From Mytilus edulis (lineage: Eukaryota; Mollusca; Bivalvia; Mytilida; Mytilidae): a stretch of 64,000 nt of DNA. Under the pieces are notes generated by a model. That model was given only the letters and a program-made list of their open reading frames with translations, was not told where the DNA came from and ran no database searches. A program made the position numbers and the translations under genes. The DNA lies in assembly GCF_963676685.1 (NCBI RefSeq), contig NC_092354.1, positions 71,288,178 through 71,352,177 on the forward strand. Direction: 5' to 3'. Below, piece by piece: positions 24,626 through 39,600 of this stretch. Position 1 is the first letter of the stretch; each line of letters opens with the position of its first letter.

Positions 24626-24694
24626 TTAACTTTTAGTTTCTTGTGTACAATTTGGAGTTTAGTATGGCGTTCATTATCACTGAACTAGTATATA

Positions 24695-26170
24695 TGTAAC
24701 ACTCAGAAACGTGTCCTTCCCCCAAACGTGTCCGATTCCCCTAAACGTGTCCGCGTGAAGTTACTGAACTGCAAAACATGTCTAAGTTGTAAAAAAGCGC
24801 CAAAGCATATCATTTGTATAAACGCCCAAACGTGTCCATTTTTAATAAATACCCAAACGTGTCCAATTCCCTTAATGTGTCCATATTTTTTATTTTATAC
24901 TGGAAATGTCATTCGTGTAAATATCATAAATACACAGGTTATTTGGTTAATTGTTTTTTCATTAACGTAATTTTGCTATTTCATTAAACTGAAATAGAAA
25001 ATGACTTTTTTTCTAAACCGCCAGAATTACCTGGGTAAAAGCGGGGACGTTCGTTAAGCTATCTTGGATGTAAATGTAAGCAGCCATGCTCAGTTAAATT
25101 GTAGATATATTAAATCAGATACCTCGTGTAGGGAGAATTTTCTATTCACTGCGTAATTCTAACTGGAGTCATAAAAAAATCGTTCATACTCGCTGTTGAA
25201 ATTTTAAAATCAAATCTCAACTAGTGTTAATCCCGAATAATCGTAAACATTTAGGTCCAATCCTCACTCCTGGTACATGTATGAGAATAGAACCTATCTA
25301 CCTTATAAAAAATAAAATGCGGTGTGATTGCCAATGAGACAACTCTCCGACCACAAAACACAGCAATTAACAACTATAGGTCACCGTAAAGCCTTCAACA
25401 ATGAGTAAAGCTCATACCGCATAACAGCTATAAAAGGCCCCGAAAGGACAAATGTAATTTTGCTAACATAATATCGTTCAAATAATGCATGAAATATTTG
25501 ACACTGGACGTTATGTCTCTTGTTCGTGTGGCTTTATAGTGATGCTCGAAACCTAAAATTTATTAAAGAAAACACTGACAACCAGATAATGATTTGAAGA
25601 GCATTTACAATACCAGACTGAGAGTTGAAAAAAGGAAGTCAATTCTGTTGAAAGCCCGCCGTGCAATATTAGGATGAATATAAAAGTATCATCGGAGTTT
25701 TTAAGTACAAAATAACTTACATAGTAAACGATTAGTTCAACTCCACTACAATTATTTTTTGTTCGCTCTAAATGAGCATGAAATACTTGCAACTGGCCAA
25801 TAAGCAAATACAGTCAAAAGTTAATTCATATGTTGCAGATTTAATTTACAATTATGATAATAATTAATAACCGGCATTGAACAAACTAATGGTAATAAAT
25901 GACCACTTTATCATCTATTTTCCCCATCATAGAATAGCCGTAAACGTTAATTCATTCTGGAAATGAGAGTATTAACGCTAAAAGACGTGAGACGTTCTGC
26001 CGTGTAATAGTGGACACGTTTTGGCGAATATCAATTATCGGACACGTTTGTGGGTTCTGAAATCGGACACGTTAGGGGATATTGAATATTACGGACACGT
26101 TTGGGGAAAATAGACACGTTTGGGGGAATCGGACATGTTTGGGGGGAAGGACACGTTAAAGAGTGTTACA
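24695..26170. mobile_element. Non-autonomous DNA transposon with TATA target duplication
   Basis: The ends are perfect 10-bp inverted repeats: TGTAACACTC at 24695-24704 and GAGTGTTACA at 26161-26170. They are flanked by TATA on both sides (24691-24694 and 26171-26174), a clean 4-bp target-site duplication. Both subterminal regions are packed with ACGTGTCC / GGACACGT octamers, often as CCCCAAACGTGTCC: about six in the left 190 bp and about seven in the right 160 bp, in mirrored orientation. Such arrays are typical of transposase-binding sites. The 1.48-kb body has no transposase ORF and contains a nested T1 repeat at 25314-25443. A 4-bp duplication and TGT...ACA ends are compatible with several cut-and-paste superfamilies, Ginger among them; I cannot decide. 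Confidence 0.75.
25314..25443 (-). repeat. T1 tail nested inside the DNA transposon
   Basis: It is an inverted copy of the T1 block (GCGGTGTGATTGCCAATGAG ... GCTATAAAAGGCCCCGAAA). It inserted into the body of the element at 24695-26170, so it is younger than that insertion or was carried along with it. Confidence 0.6.
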
Positions 26171-26174
26171 TATA

Positions 26175-27127
26175 TATTTGTGTAGGGGCCAGCTGAAGGA
26201 CGCCTCCGGGTGCGGGAATTTCTCGCTGCATTGAAGACCTGTTGGTGACCTTCTGCAGTTGTCTGCTCTATGGTCGGGTTGTTGTCTCTTTGGCACACTC
26301 CCCATTTCCATTCCCAATTTTATTAACCTGTTAAAAAACAAAATAAACAATTTTAACTATATTATCAATGTAATTTTTTATTCGTGGTTCTTCTAAAAAA
26401 AATTGTCTTTGGAAACTTCTCATATTTGTTATTATTGGTAAAAGATTGTGTTCATTTTAGCATAAAAAATCTGAGATGTGAAATTTATGACAAGATATTT
26501 GCAATTGGAATCATAACTTTGTTTCAAAAATGAATAAGAATGCATGTTCAATTACTATTCAATAAGACATCAAATACCAGGTGCACTGAAATTTCTTAAA
26601 ATACAATGTAAGAAATAATAAAATACAACCTCAAGCATTGGACCAAACTTAAAACGTGATTAGCTAGATTCATGTATGAAGACATACCCTAAACTTTACT
26701 TTTTCAAGATTTGTAGAAATGATCAGGAAATTATTTAGAGATAACTGAAGCTTCAGGTATTTGATTATGATGACTAGAAAATTTTGAAATGTTCCTTTGA
26801 CAAAACAATCTTTTTTCAAAAACATATTAGGGCTGACTCTGTGTTGATTGTATTTCAATTTGGCAGATAATCAGTCGGCAAAGGATAAAGTTTTTGAGAT
26901 AGAAACATTGCTGAACTAGTAACATGTTGTCTAACAAAGGAGGAATCTGAAGAAGAAAATAAAGACATAATAAACATGTCATATGTCTTTTGCTAAATTT
27001 TAAGCGTAATACTAATCTAAAGATAACTCTTTAGGGGCAGAATACACACTGATAAAAAAAGAATAGTCTTTTAACTGTTTTTTAACAATCTAATTAATTC
27101 TTATTTGTCAAATGTTGGTTTACAAAA
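26175..27127. other. No gene seen
   Basis: This AT-rich spacer lies between the DNA transposon and the 3' end of the intact VWA7-like gene. Short frames have no domain features. The stretch from 26185 to 26310 resembles repeat-derived sequence (GTTGTCTCTTTGGCACACTC). Confidence 0.4.
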
Positions 27128-27133
27128 TTTATT
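27128..27133 (-). terminator. Candidate polyadenylation signal
   Basis: AATAAA on the minus strand, about 480 bp past the stop codon of the intact VWA7-like gene. No closer canonical signal was noticed. Such hexamers are common by chance in AT-rich DNA. Confidence 0.25.
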
Positions 27134-27611
27134 GTTGCTAAATTTATGACCTTTTGGTATAGATTCAATCCAATTTAGAAGCTATAATCGTGTATTAAAT
27201 CTTAAAACAAAATACGGTGATCTTTTTACTCTCTTTAAAATGAGAATAAAGACGATAATGACTGACAGTTGAAGGGTAATATATTTAAACCTTTTTCGAA
27301 AGTGTCGCCTACTCTGTAAAAATCAATGGTAAAAAATTGTTTAAATTAATTTGATAAAAATCCCGCACTCATTTTATAGTCTCAAGTATTATATACACAA
27401 TTAGTTGACGGATTCTGAAAAAACACTTGCAAACATCAAAGGTTTACTTTTTTTAAATGCAAATGATTAATACATTTTTTAGTGATTACGAACATGTTTA
27501 AGGCAAGTTGAATTGGTAAAACAAAACACAACGATGTCACTGTGTGTCTATTTCTGTTAGGTAAGTATGTTAAACGTAGTCTTGTAGGAAATGAATAAAT
27601 GTTTGTGAAAT

Positions 27612-30600
27612 TTAATTCAAATTAACAGAAACATTGTCAAATTGTTCCTTTGAATCACATTTCTCTTGATGTGGATTACTGTTTGATTTGAGAGTGTTGA
27701 TTTTACTGGCTCCCAGTTTTGGTTTGATAGCTTTTCGATATATTATTATTCCAGATACCAACGATGCAAATAAACAAGCGCCAATAATTCCACCAATAAC
27801 TCCTATAGCAATCTGTTCCTAAAAGAAAAAGTATCTAGGATGTAAGTATAATGTTTAAAGGATGTACTGTAAGCACAATAAAATATCAACAATGAGACTT
27901 GCATATTTCATTGAAAGTTTTCACGTTTTTGTTTAAATCAAAAGCCTACCCCACAGATTAGCAATCAAAATGATAAATGCAATAAAACTAATGCGAAATC
28001 CCATTAGTTTCAATGTATTTATCATTGTGAATTAATAAGGGCTTGCATTTATGTAACGAGTCTTAAAAGGAGTGCGTTCTCAGAAGGAAGCTTTTAAACC
28101 AAAAGTTCCAAATGGTAAGGTTGAGTCATACATGTCGAACAAATAAATGAGTTGGTTAACTGTTATGGAATATCTGCTTCAGATATGTCGACGGGTAGTT
28201 TCCAATTGTTGTAACCACAATCCTTAACAGTTTATTTGAATAATACAAACCGAATAAAACGTTTCACGGAGTAAGGAACTTCAAGAGCAACACGGCAAAT
28301 GTCAAATGTAAAGCGGTATCCTTCATGAACATCTGTGGGTCAACCCGGATTTTTGATAGGACTCGTGTTGCAGAGTTTTTAGTGTTATAAGTTGTGTGTG
28401 GTATACTGTTGTAAGTAAATTTTTTTTTACTTGTCAATCATTTTCGACTTTAAGTTTTTTTTGTACCTTTGGTATTTTTTTACTTTCGTTTGTAAAAAGT
28501 ATGGAACCTCTTTGGTTATGAATAGTCTGTCTTATATAGTTTGAGTCTATTGCTGATCGTTAAAAAACTTCGATATTTTCATTTACAACCAACCTTGTAA
28601 TTTTTAAAGGTTTTTAAAAGGTACTGATTGGTGACCTTTATATGCCATGTCGTATACCATACTGCTTTGTTTTCTATATAACTTACTCTTACAACGAGAT
28701 CAGGCAATCAACAATCAACCAATATTTTAGTGGAACATGGTATTATTATTTTTTATGTTTCAAGTCTTTATTTTGGGAAGTGTTTATTAGATGTTTTTCA
28801 TTTATTGCAATAGTTCGGTTGCAATAGTTCGGTTTAATTTGTAAACATAACGACACCTGAACAAATATTGGGCGTACGATTTCCATATCAGATTAGACAG
28901 CACAACATGTAGGATGAATCTTTCTAAGTGATAAGTCGCATATAAAATTCACATTTAAATGCTTAATATAATTTGTCTAGAAAATGTTTTTTTTTAAACT
29001 TGCGCATAACGTATCGAGGATAAAACAAATCCAAACGTATATGAAATTTTATGTTTTTAGGTCACAATCACGTTATAATGTTCCCCCTTTTAATGAAAGT
29101 GACCACACAATGTTATCATTATGCAATTATCAATAATATAATTGTCTGCAAGAAAAATTGTCTGCCGGTAAAAGGCGGAAGGTAAAATATGTTGCCCTAT
29201 AACACCAATGTATCTTTTTACATAAGACTTAATAGCTAATAAAAGGTCATTTGCCAAAATTAAAGCAGATTCGTGATTTTTTTCTTTTGATTTGAGACCC
29301 AATTAATACCAATGCAAATATGCGGTAAAAGTCCGAGTCAGCCTTTTCCCGCCATATCCAAAAAATCAAACATCTCGAAAAGGAGCACATGACCTATCAA
29401 TATTTTTAACTTATTTTGTTTCTGAACTAATGTTCTTCCGACTAAAAGTACCAATATTATATTCTTGATTTATTCGTTTCGCTTTACTAAATCAATTAAT
29501 ATACCTTGTCGATTTATATGTCAGATATGTATCTAATTTCGTTTGTTGCAGGATTACTTAGTGTCATCTTAAGATAAACGGCAGAGTATATAATACAGAT
29601 AAAATTGTGTATTACAGAACACGTTTCCTTACCGTTGTTGTCAGCAATCGTTTCGTGGAGATCTCTACAGGAAGTACATTACCGAGATAGAAATGACACC
29701 TGGCAAAGTTACTATTTGTGTCAGTCACTGTTAGATATGCTGATGGTGTGCAGCAATCACCACTGAAAGAAATATTAAAAACATAGAATTTCATAATGAA
29801 ATGAGCATATCTTTAGGAATTTAATACAGCTGTAAAGATTGACTTCATCTCTTGAATTTGAATTAAAAATATCGACAAAAGTAAATGTGTGCCTTGTAAT
29901 CAAATGGTCAGTTTGATGAAGAGATTACATATATGTGTAGATATATTGAATACAGTATAAGAGAGACTAATCGGTTTGGTATGCATATAACAGAAAAAAT
30001 CAAAAAGTAGAAAAAAGGGTTAAAAGCTAGGGCATAAGATGTCAAATACCTGTTCAACGATTTTCATAATTGATTTCTAACATACTTAAACGTATATTCA
30101 AATCGTAAAACAAATGCAATACACATTTCAGGATGCATGTACTTCCAAGGACGACAGTCAGTAATAAAATCAGAGATAAACATAAAAATTGATATGAATA
30201 GATAGTGAATGCACATAAAATATCAAACAGAGTTTCTGGTGTTCTGCGTAATGATATAAGACGCTCGACACGATTGCTAGCTAGGTGTTGCGCTCGTTCA
30301 CTTCGCTAAAAAAAATTATATAAATGCTTTTAACATATTTGGACTATTTTATTTATTATATCTGTTTAGTTCACGCATACTTGTAAATATAACGGAATTT
30401 GATGAGACTGTTATCAAAGTGAGAGGTTTAGAGCTATAAAACCAGGTTTAATTCACCATTTTCTACATTTGAAAATGCCTGTACCAAGTCAGGAATATGA
30501 CAGTTCTTGTCCATTCGTTTTTGATGTGTTTTGTCATTTGATTTGCCATGTTATTATGGACTTTCCGATTAGATTTTCCTCTGAGTTCAGTATTTTTGTG

Positions 30601-33600
30601 ATTTTACTTTGTAAATTAGTGTTAATATTTTACAATATGAATGTACAGAAAAGCGGGTAATCTTAATGTTGTAAATGTGCATTACCTTGCACTGATATTT
30701 ATTGGCGATGGATGTTCACTGCTAATTTCAAATGTCCATCCCGTTGACCCAGAAATCGACGACAGTTCAGTTGTATATGTTATCGTGGCCTGTCCATTCC
30801 ATGTCACTCCTGAACATGACATGGTATTCACGTTATCACAATTTCCAACTAATTTTTCAACTGTACAGGTAGGTGCAATATCTGGACTTATCTAGAGAGA
30901 TAAAAACAAATCCTTGACTATTACACATTGAACTACAGAGCAAAATAATTGAGCTACGTTGGATAGTAATTAACCTTATGCAAATGAGTATCCATACATC
31001 TGTCAATTTTTTTCAGGTTGAAAACATCTCAATGGAAATGCTGTAACTGTTCACAATTGAGTTTTTATTTTTTTTTAAACAAGCTCCAACATTAACCAAA
31101 TTCTTATACATGTACATGTACATTTGCACTGATATAAGGTCCGTTTTTATCCAACGGGGCTCAATTTTAATCTATTGTTGTATATTTGTTTGCGTAAAGC
31201 ATAGGATGTAACAACGAAGTGATTTTTTTAATGAAAGAAGAAGATACCTTTCATTTTCAAATTCTTTTAACGGCAAAATTAAACTATTTTTTTTATTAGT
31301 CTCTATCGTTTATTTAGTTAATTACCAGTGATGTAATACGACGACAAATTAACTACAGTATCTTTGAAATAAACACGAACCTATCAAAGGAGTAGAACAT
31401 ACTAAACATAACAATAACGTGCCCAAAAATTGTATCATTACCGAAATGTTTTTTCCCCCAGAATAATGAGAATAGTTAATGCAAAGATTTACAACACAAG
31501 GAGCCTTCGTGTTCGGGAGGTCTAAGTTTTCGATTTACCGTATTACTTGCCAGTCAACACAGAGGTTGTGAGATCGAATCCCGAACGCCGGAGATACGGT
31601 TGACTCAAATCAAGGTTCAATGGAACTCTGGGTTCCACCACCAACAAAAAGTGAAGAAAACTAAATAGCACTAAAGTGCTGGAAGTGACCTTAAATACTA
31701 ATCAATCAAGCAACAACTAGAGATTCAAAGTCTTGAATAATCACTGAAGTCACGTGTGTCTTATAATAATTACTCCATCGTTACATTATCTCATTTTCTC
31801 AGTTTTTATAACAAAAATATTTAATGCAATCTATCAAATATTCTATAATGATAGTATAAGTAATAGACGTTTTGATATGATTATTTCCATAATTCCTTAA
31901 CTAGTGACCATGCCTTTGAAGTCGATTCAAGCATGTATAGCAGGATCCAGAGGGACGAACAAACTTGTAAAACGCGGATTGAAATTCAGTTGAATCCGGA
32001 TGATTCGTCCAATAAGAAGTAAGAATACACGTTTATATTTTGACTTGAACAACAAGATGGTAAATTCAGCATGACGTCCAAGATAATGTTAACATGGTTA
32101 ATATATTCAGCAACTTGAAATAATTTGTTTCTTCCCACGGCTACTTGAAACTCTCACATAATATGTATTTGTTTTCCTATTTGTAATGACAATAGCAGTG
32201 TATGTGCATAACCAATAATAAACTGTACATTACACACAAGACAACACACGTGTGATCAAATTTGCTTCCAAATAACTTTAACATTAGTTTCAAATAAGAA
32301 ATATAATACGTACATATATTGTTTGACTGTCGTACACAACTGCATTAACTGCTCCCTGTTTTCGAACTGTAATATTGTACGTCCTGACAATAAAAAAAAC
32401 AAACGGAAATCATTATTACATGCAGTTATGGTTAGAGGAACAAAACTATTATTGATATGAACACGTTGCTTTGTTAAAAATATTGATTTTTATTGTGTTT
32501 GCCCTTCCACCTCTTTCTGTTCATCTATATACTGTGTAAAACTATTTGTTTATATTAGATGTATAGTAAAGCACTCTTTCCTGCTCTTCTATAATATCAT
32601 ATCCTAACATTTATACACATAACAGTTACTCTATAAGAGCAATTGATACATGTACATGTGCATATTTGTCCAAATAAAAATATTATGCAACCTTACAAAC
32701 TGATGGAATAATTAATGTGCAAAACTGTCATAACTTATATTTTATGTTTTAATCGATTGGTACATGTATAGAATCAATCAACATTACCGATAATGTATAG
32801 TAAGTATATAATTATCTGCAAATAACCTTCATGATGAACCAAAAAATCAGAAAGATTATGCAAAAATGTTTGAGAAAATTTTTAAAAAACGTTAACACTA
32901 TGTTATATTAACTCTCCAGTAATTAAATTATACTCTACAATAAATCTTACACTGTAGTATAAAGACTTGAACCAGTTATTTGAAATATTATTTCGGTAGA
33001 ACCATTGCTACTAATCAACTGCGTAAAACTTGTCTGGCCGGTCAGTAAACCTCTGTTATCTGTTACATCAATAACAAATGTTTCGTTCTCTGATCCTTTA
33101 TTTTCTACAGTGTAGGATACGTTACCAACAGTGTTCTTATATAGATCTGAAAAGAGTGAATAATACAAAACCAGTCAATATTTGTAATTACTTTTTTATA
33201 GATAGTGAATGAACATAGAATATCAAACAGAGTGTCTGGTTTTCTGCGTAATGATATAAGACAATTGGCACGATTGCTAGCTATGTGTTTCGCTCGTTCA
33301 CTTCGCTTAAAATAATTATAAAAATGCTTACATGAATGTACATACACTATTCAGCGTAAGTTAAGAATGGTATAGATGCTGTACCAAGTCAGGAATATGA
33401 CAGATGTTTTCCACTCGTTTGATGTGTTTGCGCTTTTGATGTTACCATTTGTTTAGAGACTTTCGTTTTGAATATTACCCGGATTTTGATATTTTTGTGG
33501 TTTTACTTTCAATACATGGTAAACGAACCTGTAATGGAATTAGAAGTGAGTCTTATAGTCGCTGGATATATGTAATAAGGAGATGTCCTCATCCAGGTGT

Positions 33601-36600
33601 GTCCACTGCTATCTGTTCCATAAATACTGACTTCATATTTCTGTAAAAAAAAATAGGTTGTCAACAATAATACCATTCCATTTTGAATATAAAAAAAATG
33701 GATGATGTTGTATGATTAACCCAAGGTATGTGAAATAGACTACAAATTTCAATTTATATATTACTAAGTACTTACGTCTGATGTCAAAGTTGTTGACACG
33801 AAATATGTCGAGTCAAAGTCCCCAGCTATCTGTACTAAATTGAGGTTGTTTGTTGTTGAATTACTTGTTTTCAAACGCAAAGCTGATACGTTCATTCCAA
33901 CAGGTAGGTTGTATACAGTGAACAATAATGTGTATCTTTCGCCTGCAAAAAGCGTTATTGATGTCTTCATGCATAATTGTAAATAATTTGATAAACAAAA
34001 ATATTGGTTTTTTTTTTAGTGTAAATTTCAAAAGGAAGCATTTTGTCATCCGACAGTGATTTCATCTAAATGTGTATTAGTTTTGTTTGAAAATATATCG
34101 ATTCTAGTTTATTAAATGATGACATATACTCAATTCAAATAAATTAATCGTTTGGAACATTTCAATGTTTTAATCGATTATTATTTTGTAAGATTGTTTG
34201 TGTGACAATGGTGTTCAAAAACTATGGTTTAGTCATGTGTTCGTAAAAAAAGGTACAGCGCATTGACAAATCTCCATTATCGAATGTATCAGTACCTGTT
34301 TTGTTGGACTGTGAGTTTCACCATCCATTATTTAATTCATGTTGAAAAGTTTGTATTGTTGTTTGACGAATAATATATTGAGTTTAATATCCCGTTGTAC
34401 ACATGCATTTTAACATATAGGATGACAGAAACTCGTTAGAAATACACATTTTACGTATGACAATGATCTGGTGTTGACCGTAAACTCAATGATGTTATTT
34501 TAATGCTACATTAACACAGCATTATCATACTTATCTTGCCATACCTATAATTGGATTTCCTAATACTTTATATAAGCTTCCATCATCTGACTCCTCCGTA
34601 ATTGCATAGTGAAAATCTACTGACGTTTGGGCTGTAATGGTAACATTCCAATTATTGTTTCCAGTTCTAATCACCTTGTAAACGCCATCCGTTGGATTCT
34701 GAAACATATCAGTATTCAAAGGAAAATGATTTTTGTCTTTTACATTAGTCGTATTATTGCTGGAGTTTGTACACAAACTTATGGAAAATTTATACTTAAT
34801 TCAACATTTTAATTCGTTGTTCGTTCATAAACACAAAATCTACTACACATTTTCAAAACTCGTAAATCATTTTTGATGGAAACGTTTTGATTTTTTTCTA
34901 ATAAACAATATGAGAAAAAGAAGAAAGTGTTATTACCATGAATCAAATACAGTTGGTATATTTAAAGATTAGATATCCGATATTTCCATAAATATTACAC
35001 ACACTCATGAAATTGTTTTTTACGAAAATTAAATGTTAACATATATTATAAAATTTAGTAACCACCATTGCAACAAAATATTACCTGAGGATACAGGAAT
35101 TAATTAACTTATTTATTTATTTACCAAAACAGTGACAACAACTTTATCTGGGCTTTCAAAAAGCACACTTGTATTCTCAGCTGTCAAAATGGATCCTGTA
35201 ACAAATATTGTAAAAAAAAGATATACTGATGAAACTATACGGATGCAAATAAAACGTTGTATAGATGTGTTCAAATACATAATCTTCTATAAGCTGATAT
35301 ATATATTTCGATGAATAATGCTTATAGTTGATATATTCACATGTTAAAATTAAAATCAGTTAAACAATTTTTTTCTAACAATTCCAATAAAACGTTGAAA
35401 ATAGGACCCAAAATAGACAAAAAAAAAGAATTGCGATGAGATAGGTTTTAAAATCCCATTTCATTCCATGTGATCAAATACTGAAACTTAAGATAACTGT
35501 GACATGGTAACAATTTCGTTCATTCTGAAATCATCAAAACGTTAAACAAAAAAGTTTGGAAATTCATGACACAACATGAAAACGTCCATTGAACTCCTAT
35601 ATGAAATGTAAGCTTTAAAAAGTTGCCATATTTTGGACAATTCGAACAAACTTCATGTCTTGCTGTTGGGTCCTTTTTCAATTTTTTTTTTTGTAAATAT
35701 ATCATGCATTTATTTCTATTTTCTCAAACCAATTTTAAATTCAGTTCTGACTGCAAATGCAAAGATTTCATGATACAAAGTTTCGGTTTTTTTTTTAATT
35801 TTAAAATTCTAAAATAAGTAAGCCATGTTGTTTCCTAACTATCTGTCTACTCTTCGCATAATTCAGTGGGTATCGTTTGCAGTTGTACTTCAATTTAGTT
35901 TTTGTTTATTTATTTGTACGTAAATCAATCCTTTATTAGTTTTTTCGTTTGAATTGTTTTCTATTGTGTATTCTGGTATTTTATAGCCATCTGTGCGATA
36001 TGGGTATTGCATCTGCCTCGTTTTTGATCTCAACTTTGTTCACCAATATATGTGAATCTAATAACTTACATGGACTCTAAACTCCGAACTTAAAATTAGT
36101 AAAGAACGATCAGTCATTCACAAAGACGAGCTATCAACTTCCATTAACATTACTAGTCTCGATTCTATTTGTTTGGTATGTGTTTTTGGACTTACTGCAA
36201 CGTTTATATTCAAAAGATATTATGTCAGTTAATTTAAAATTGATGAAATATTACCGAATGGAGATTCGACATCAATATCATCTACAGCATCAGCACCAAT
36301 CACTGTGATTTTAACATTATTCAACATATTGTCGACTGGAAACATCACAGAATCGTCGTCATCTGGATAGATCTCAAACATGTCCACAATAGCTGTTGCA
36401 GATGGAAAGATTTCCTTGATTCATGAAATATAAAAATAAATGTAAATTGTGTTTTAAATAAAACGAGATATCAAAAAAGGGGTCATTAACGAAATAAGTA
36501 TCCCTCAACTATATGACTGTATGTATTTATTTTATTTGCTTCCTATGTAATATTTCGAATTTTTCATGCTTGTTTGACTTAACGATGATTACTGTTAATT

Positions 36601-39600
36601 TGTTGATGATTTTAGAAGAGATTTTTTTGTAAAATATGTATGTTTATGTTTCTACAAATCAGATGATTTGTCAAAAGAACCAAGATTACCCGTCGATATA
36701 TAAACATTTATATGACGTGAACGATATAATGAAGGTTGGAATATGAGGAAACAGTGGGATTAAAAACCACGTTGTTTATCAAGCTATTATAGAATGCCAT
36801 TAAGAATACCATGTGTTTGTGTGTGTGTGTGTGGGGGGGGGGGTTACGGAATGGGGGTAAGAATTGTTGGCTCACGAATTTTGAGTGTATGAAAGATATG
36901 TGATAGTGCTTGCTTCAGTAATTCTATTTTCCTACTATCGCAATGAGAATAGAAAGTTATTGTAGTTGATATAACAATGTGTTTTGCATTAGGCACCAAG
37001 GTCATTCTGGGGACCAGAGAAAACTGGCAATTTAAGAGAAGTTTAAAATGCAAAGGTATTTCTACAGCCAGAAAAGAAGAAGTTAACCTGACAAGACAGT
37101 TTTTCTCTAAACTAAGTGACCTTTATAGCAGGTTGGATTGTACCGACGCCTTTGTAATAATTAACTTAAAGGTTTTTTACATATAATTTGCGTTAAGGGC
37201 TATATAAAGCATAACCACCAATTGCTTTAACTAAATTGAATCAGGTTTTGTTGTTTTATATGTCTTTTTGTAACGTATTTAGAAATATAAACAAATTGAA
37301 TACGATTCCATATTTCTAGTTGTAACCTTATGTCGTCTCTGAGTAATCAATTACGAAATTTGTTTATAAACAACGGCCTTTTTTTTTAGATTTCATTCGA
37401 AAACATAAGTTGCACGATTCAAAATATTTTTTTCTCTTTTTTATATAATATTCCCTTACTCAATGTTACTCCTAATTGAAAAAAAATGTTATATGATTAT
37501 TAGAAAAGAATGATATACGCTCAGTATATTTATTTTTCTCATAACATCAACCGTTCTTACCTCACTGATTTGTCGTATGATTTCACCTAGTTCTGCTGTA
37601 TTAAACCGGTAAACTGTTCCACCTGTACCCTCTGCCACTAAAGAATATGGATCTGATCCAGCATCACGCTTTGTTCGACCTTGGGTGAAATCAATTTATT
37701 GATATGCATGTACATATTATTAAAACATGCATGTTAAAGTCGTATACAGATTCATTTTATTCATCAAGAAAATATGTATCAGTTGTAACTTCGTTCGTCA
37801 TTGCAAAGATGTCCGGCTTTACAAAACTTTTAAAAATGTGTATTATTCTCTTTTACATTTATTTTACAACGGTGCAAAAGTATAATCAAATATAGATACA
37901 TTATTATCGACAAGCTTTTCCTACTTTATTTGCATAATATCTTTAAGTTCTACAGTGCTCTAAAAATATATGTCAGGTATTGTTTTAATTCAGATTATAA
38001 TACTCCGATTCTCTGATATATATCAAAATGTTTGGTCTTTCAAAAGGTACTTACAAATTGAGTTGAAGACTATGCAGTGTATCAATGATCTTTTTTAGAT
38101 TTCGCGGTTATAACAGATTTTACAGTAAATATATGTACAATAATAGGTCACTAACATTTATAACATGTGATGTTTTTGATGTATACAAATAATCAAAATG
38201 AATTGATAGTCTCCACGAAAGAGAAATCAAACAAATGTTACTCCGTTTCAAAAATGCATTTAGTATTGTGCTAGTGTTGCATTTCAGGTTAGTTGGCGTA
38301 TAAAAAGGGGGGTATAACGTTTAAAAAAACGCAAAATTCTGTACTAAAAAACATAAAAACCATTATTTGGAAATAACATTAAAATTCAAAAACACACTTA
38401 TATTCATAAATCATTAATCAAAAAGAATACGATTTTTTTTGGATTATAGCTCTTCATCTTTTATATAAGCTTTGGATTTCAAATATTTTGGCCACGAGCA
38501 TCACTGAAGAGACATGTATTGTCGAAATACGCATCTGGTGCAAGAAAATTGGTACCGTTAATGTTATTACAGAATGGTTACAAAACTCCTAATTTTAAGC
38601 ATTACCACTAGTATCCCTCTTTCTCCGACCAATGCACAGAGAGTCCTGCAGAAATAATCGAAGATCAATTTGTTTCTCGATTACAGCATCTATGACAGTT
38701 TGGTTCTCTGATGCATCTTTAGCTGGGGCATCGGTATAGAAAAATATTGTAGATTTGTCTTTGCACAATTCAATACCTAAAAAATTTTAAAGCATTTAAG
38801 ACTCATTGGTTGTTGTCTACTCTTTGGTCGGGTTGTTTGCTCCTTGACATATTCCTCATTTCCATTCTCAGTTTTAAAGCATTAGAATACATTTGAGCAT
38901 CTTCTTATAACCAGAAATTGAACACGTTTGCAAAACGACATTAAGATACCACTTTTTGTATAATTTTCCTTGAAGAGATTACACAACTCGGGATGATTAA
39001 TTTATTTTCTAAAAGAGACAAGAAGCATGACGTATTTCAATGCCGTAATATAGATAATGTTTATTATTTATAATACTTTTACTGCACTCTCGAAAGAGAA
39101 TTTCGAAATAATAGCAACGCAAACATTTGTGTATCATTAACAGCTTTTACCTTTCATCAGTCCGTTCATAGCATGCTCTGGACAGTCACCACCTCCGTTC
39201 ACAGTTATATTATCAAGTGCACTGATCATTTCAACTCCATTTTCCGTCGTTAGTCGATGCATATGCTTCTCTATGAATAATACAGATAAACCATAGAATA
39301 ATTAGTTAAATGTTTATTACAATAATTCGATTTGGTGATATAATTTAAAATTTAAATAGTTTTTGACAGTATAAAAATCTTATACGATATTGAGATTATA
39401 CTTAGACAATAGTTCTATGTTTCCATGAACGGTTTTTGCAGCCTTTGTAGGGCTTTATCAAATCAGATTCATAAACACACCAGACAAATGAGTCGCTTTG
39501 AGTATTTTCAGTTATAACTCAATAAGATTGTGACTCCTCGATTTCAATCGATGAGACATAAGCTATTTTGCATTGGTATTACGGTTTTAATATGTTTCAA

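Larger units (their letters stand above)
30200..33330 (+). repeat. Pair of intronic repeat copies 3 kb apart
   Basis: About 130 bp at 30200-30330 and 33200-33330 are diverged direct copies: GATAGTGAAT, ATATCAAACAGAGT, CTGCGTAATGATATAAGAC, CACGATTGCTAGCTA, CGCTCGTTCACTTCGCT. Each is followed, after a gap, by a family C repeat with GTACCAAGTCAGGAATATGA. The two probably belong to one larger repeat present in introns 15 or 16 and 18 of the intact gene. Confidence 0.6.

Noticed and set aside
32951-33146. Alternative end of the VWA7-like protein at the stop two codons past exon 16
   Set aside because: GTAAGA at the exon end is a strong donor, and continuing to exons 17-20 gives consistent phases and a transmembrane helix. 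An alternative short form ending here cannot be fully excluded.
30200-33330. Exactly 3000-bp spacing of two repeats as an assembly artefact
   Set aside because: The two copies differ at many positions and their flanks are unrelated, so the round number looks coincidental.
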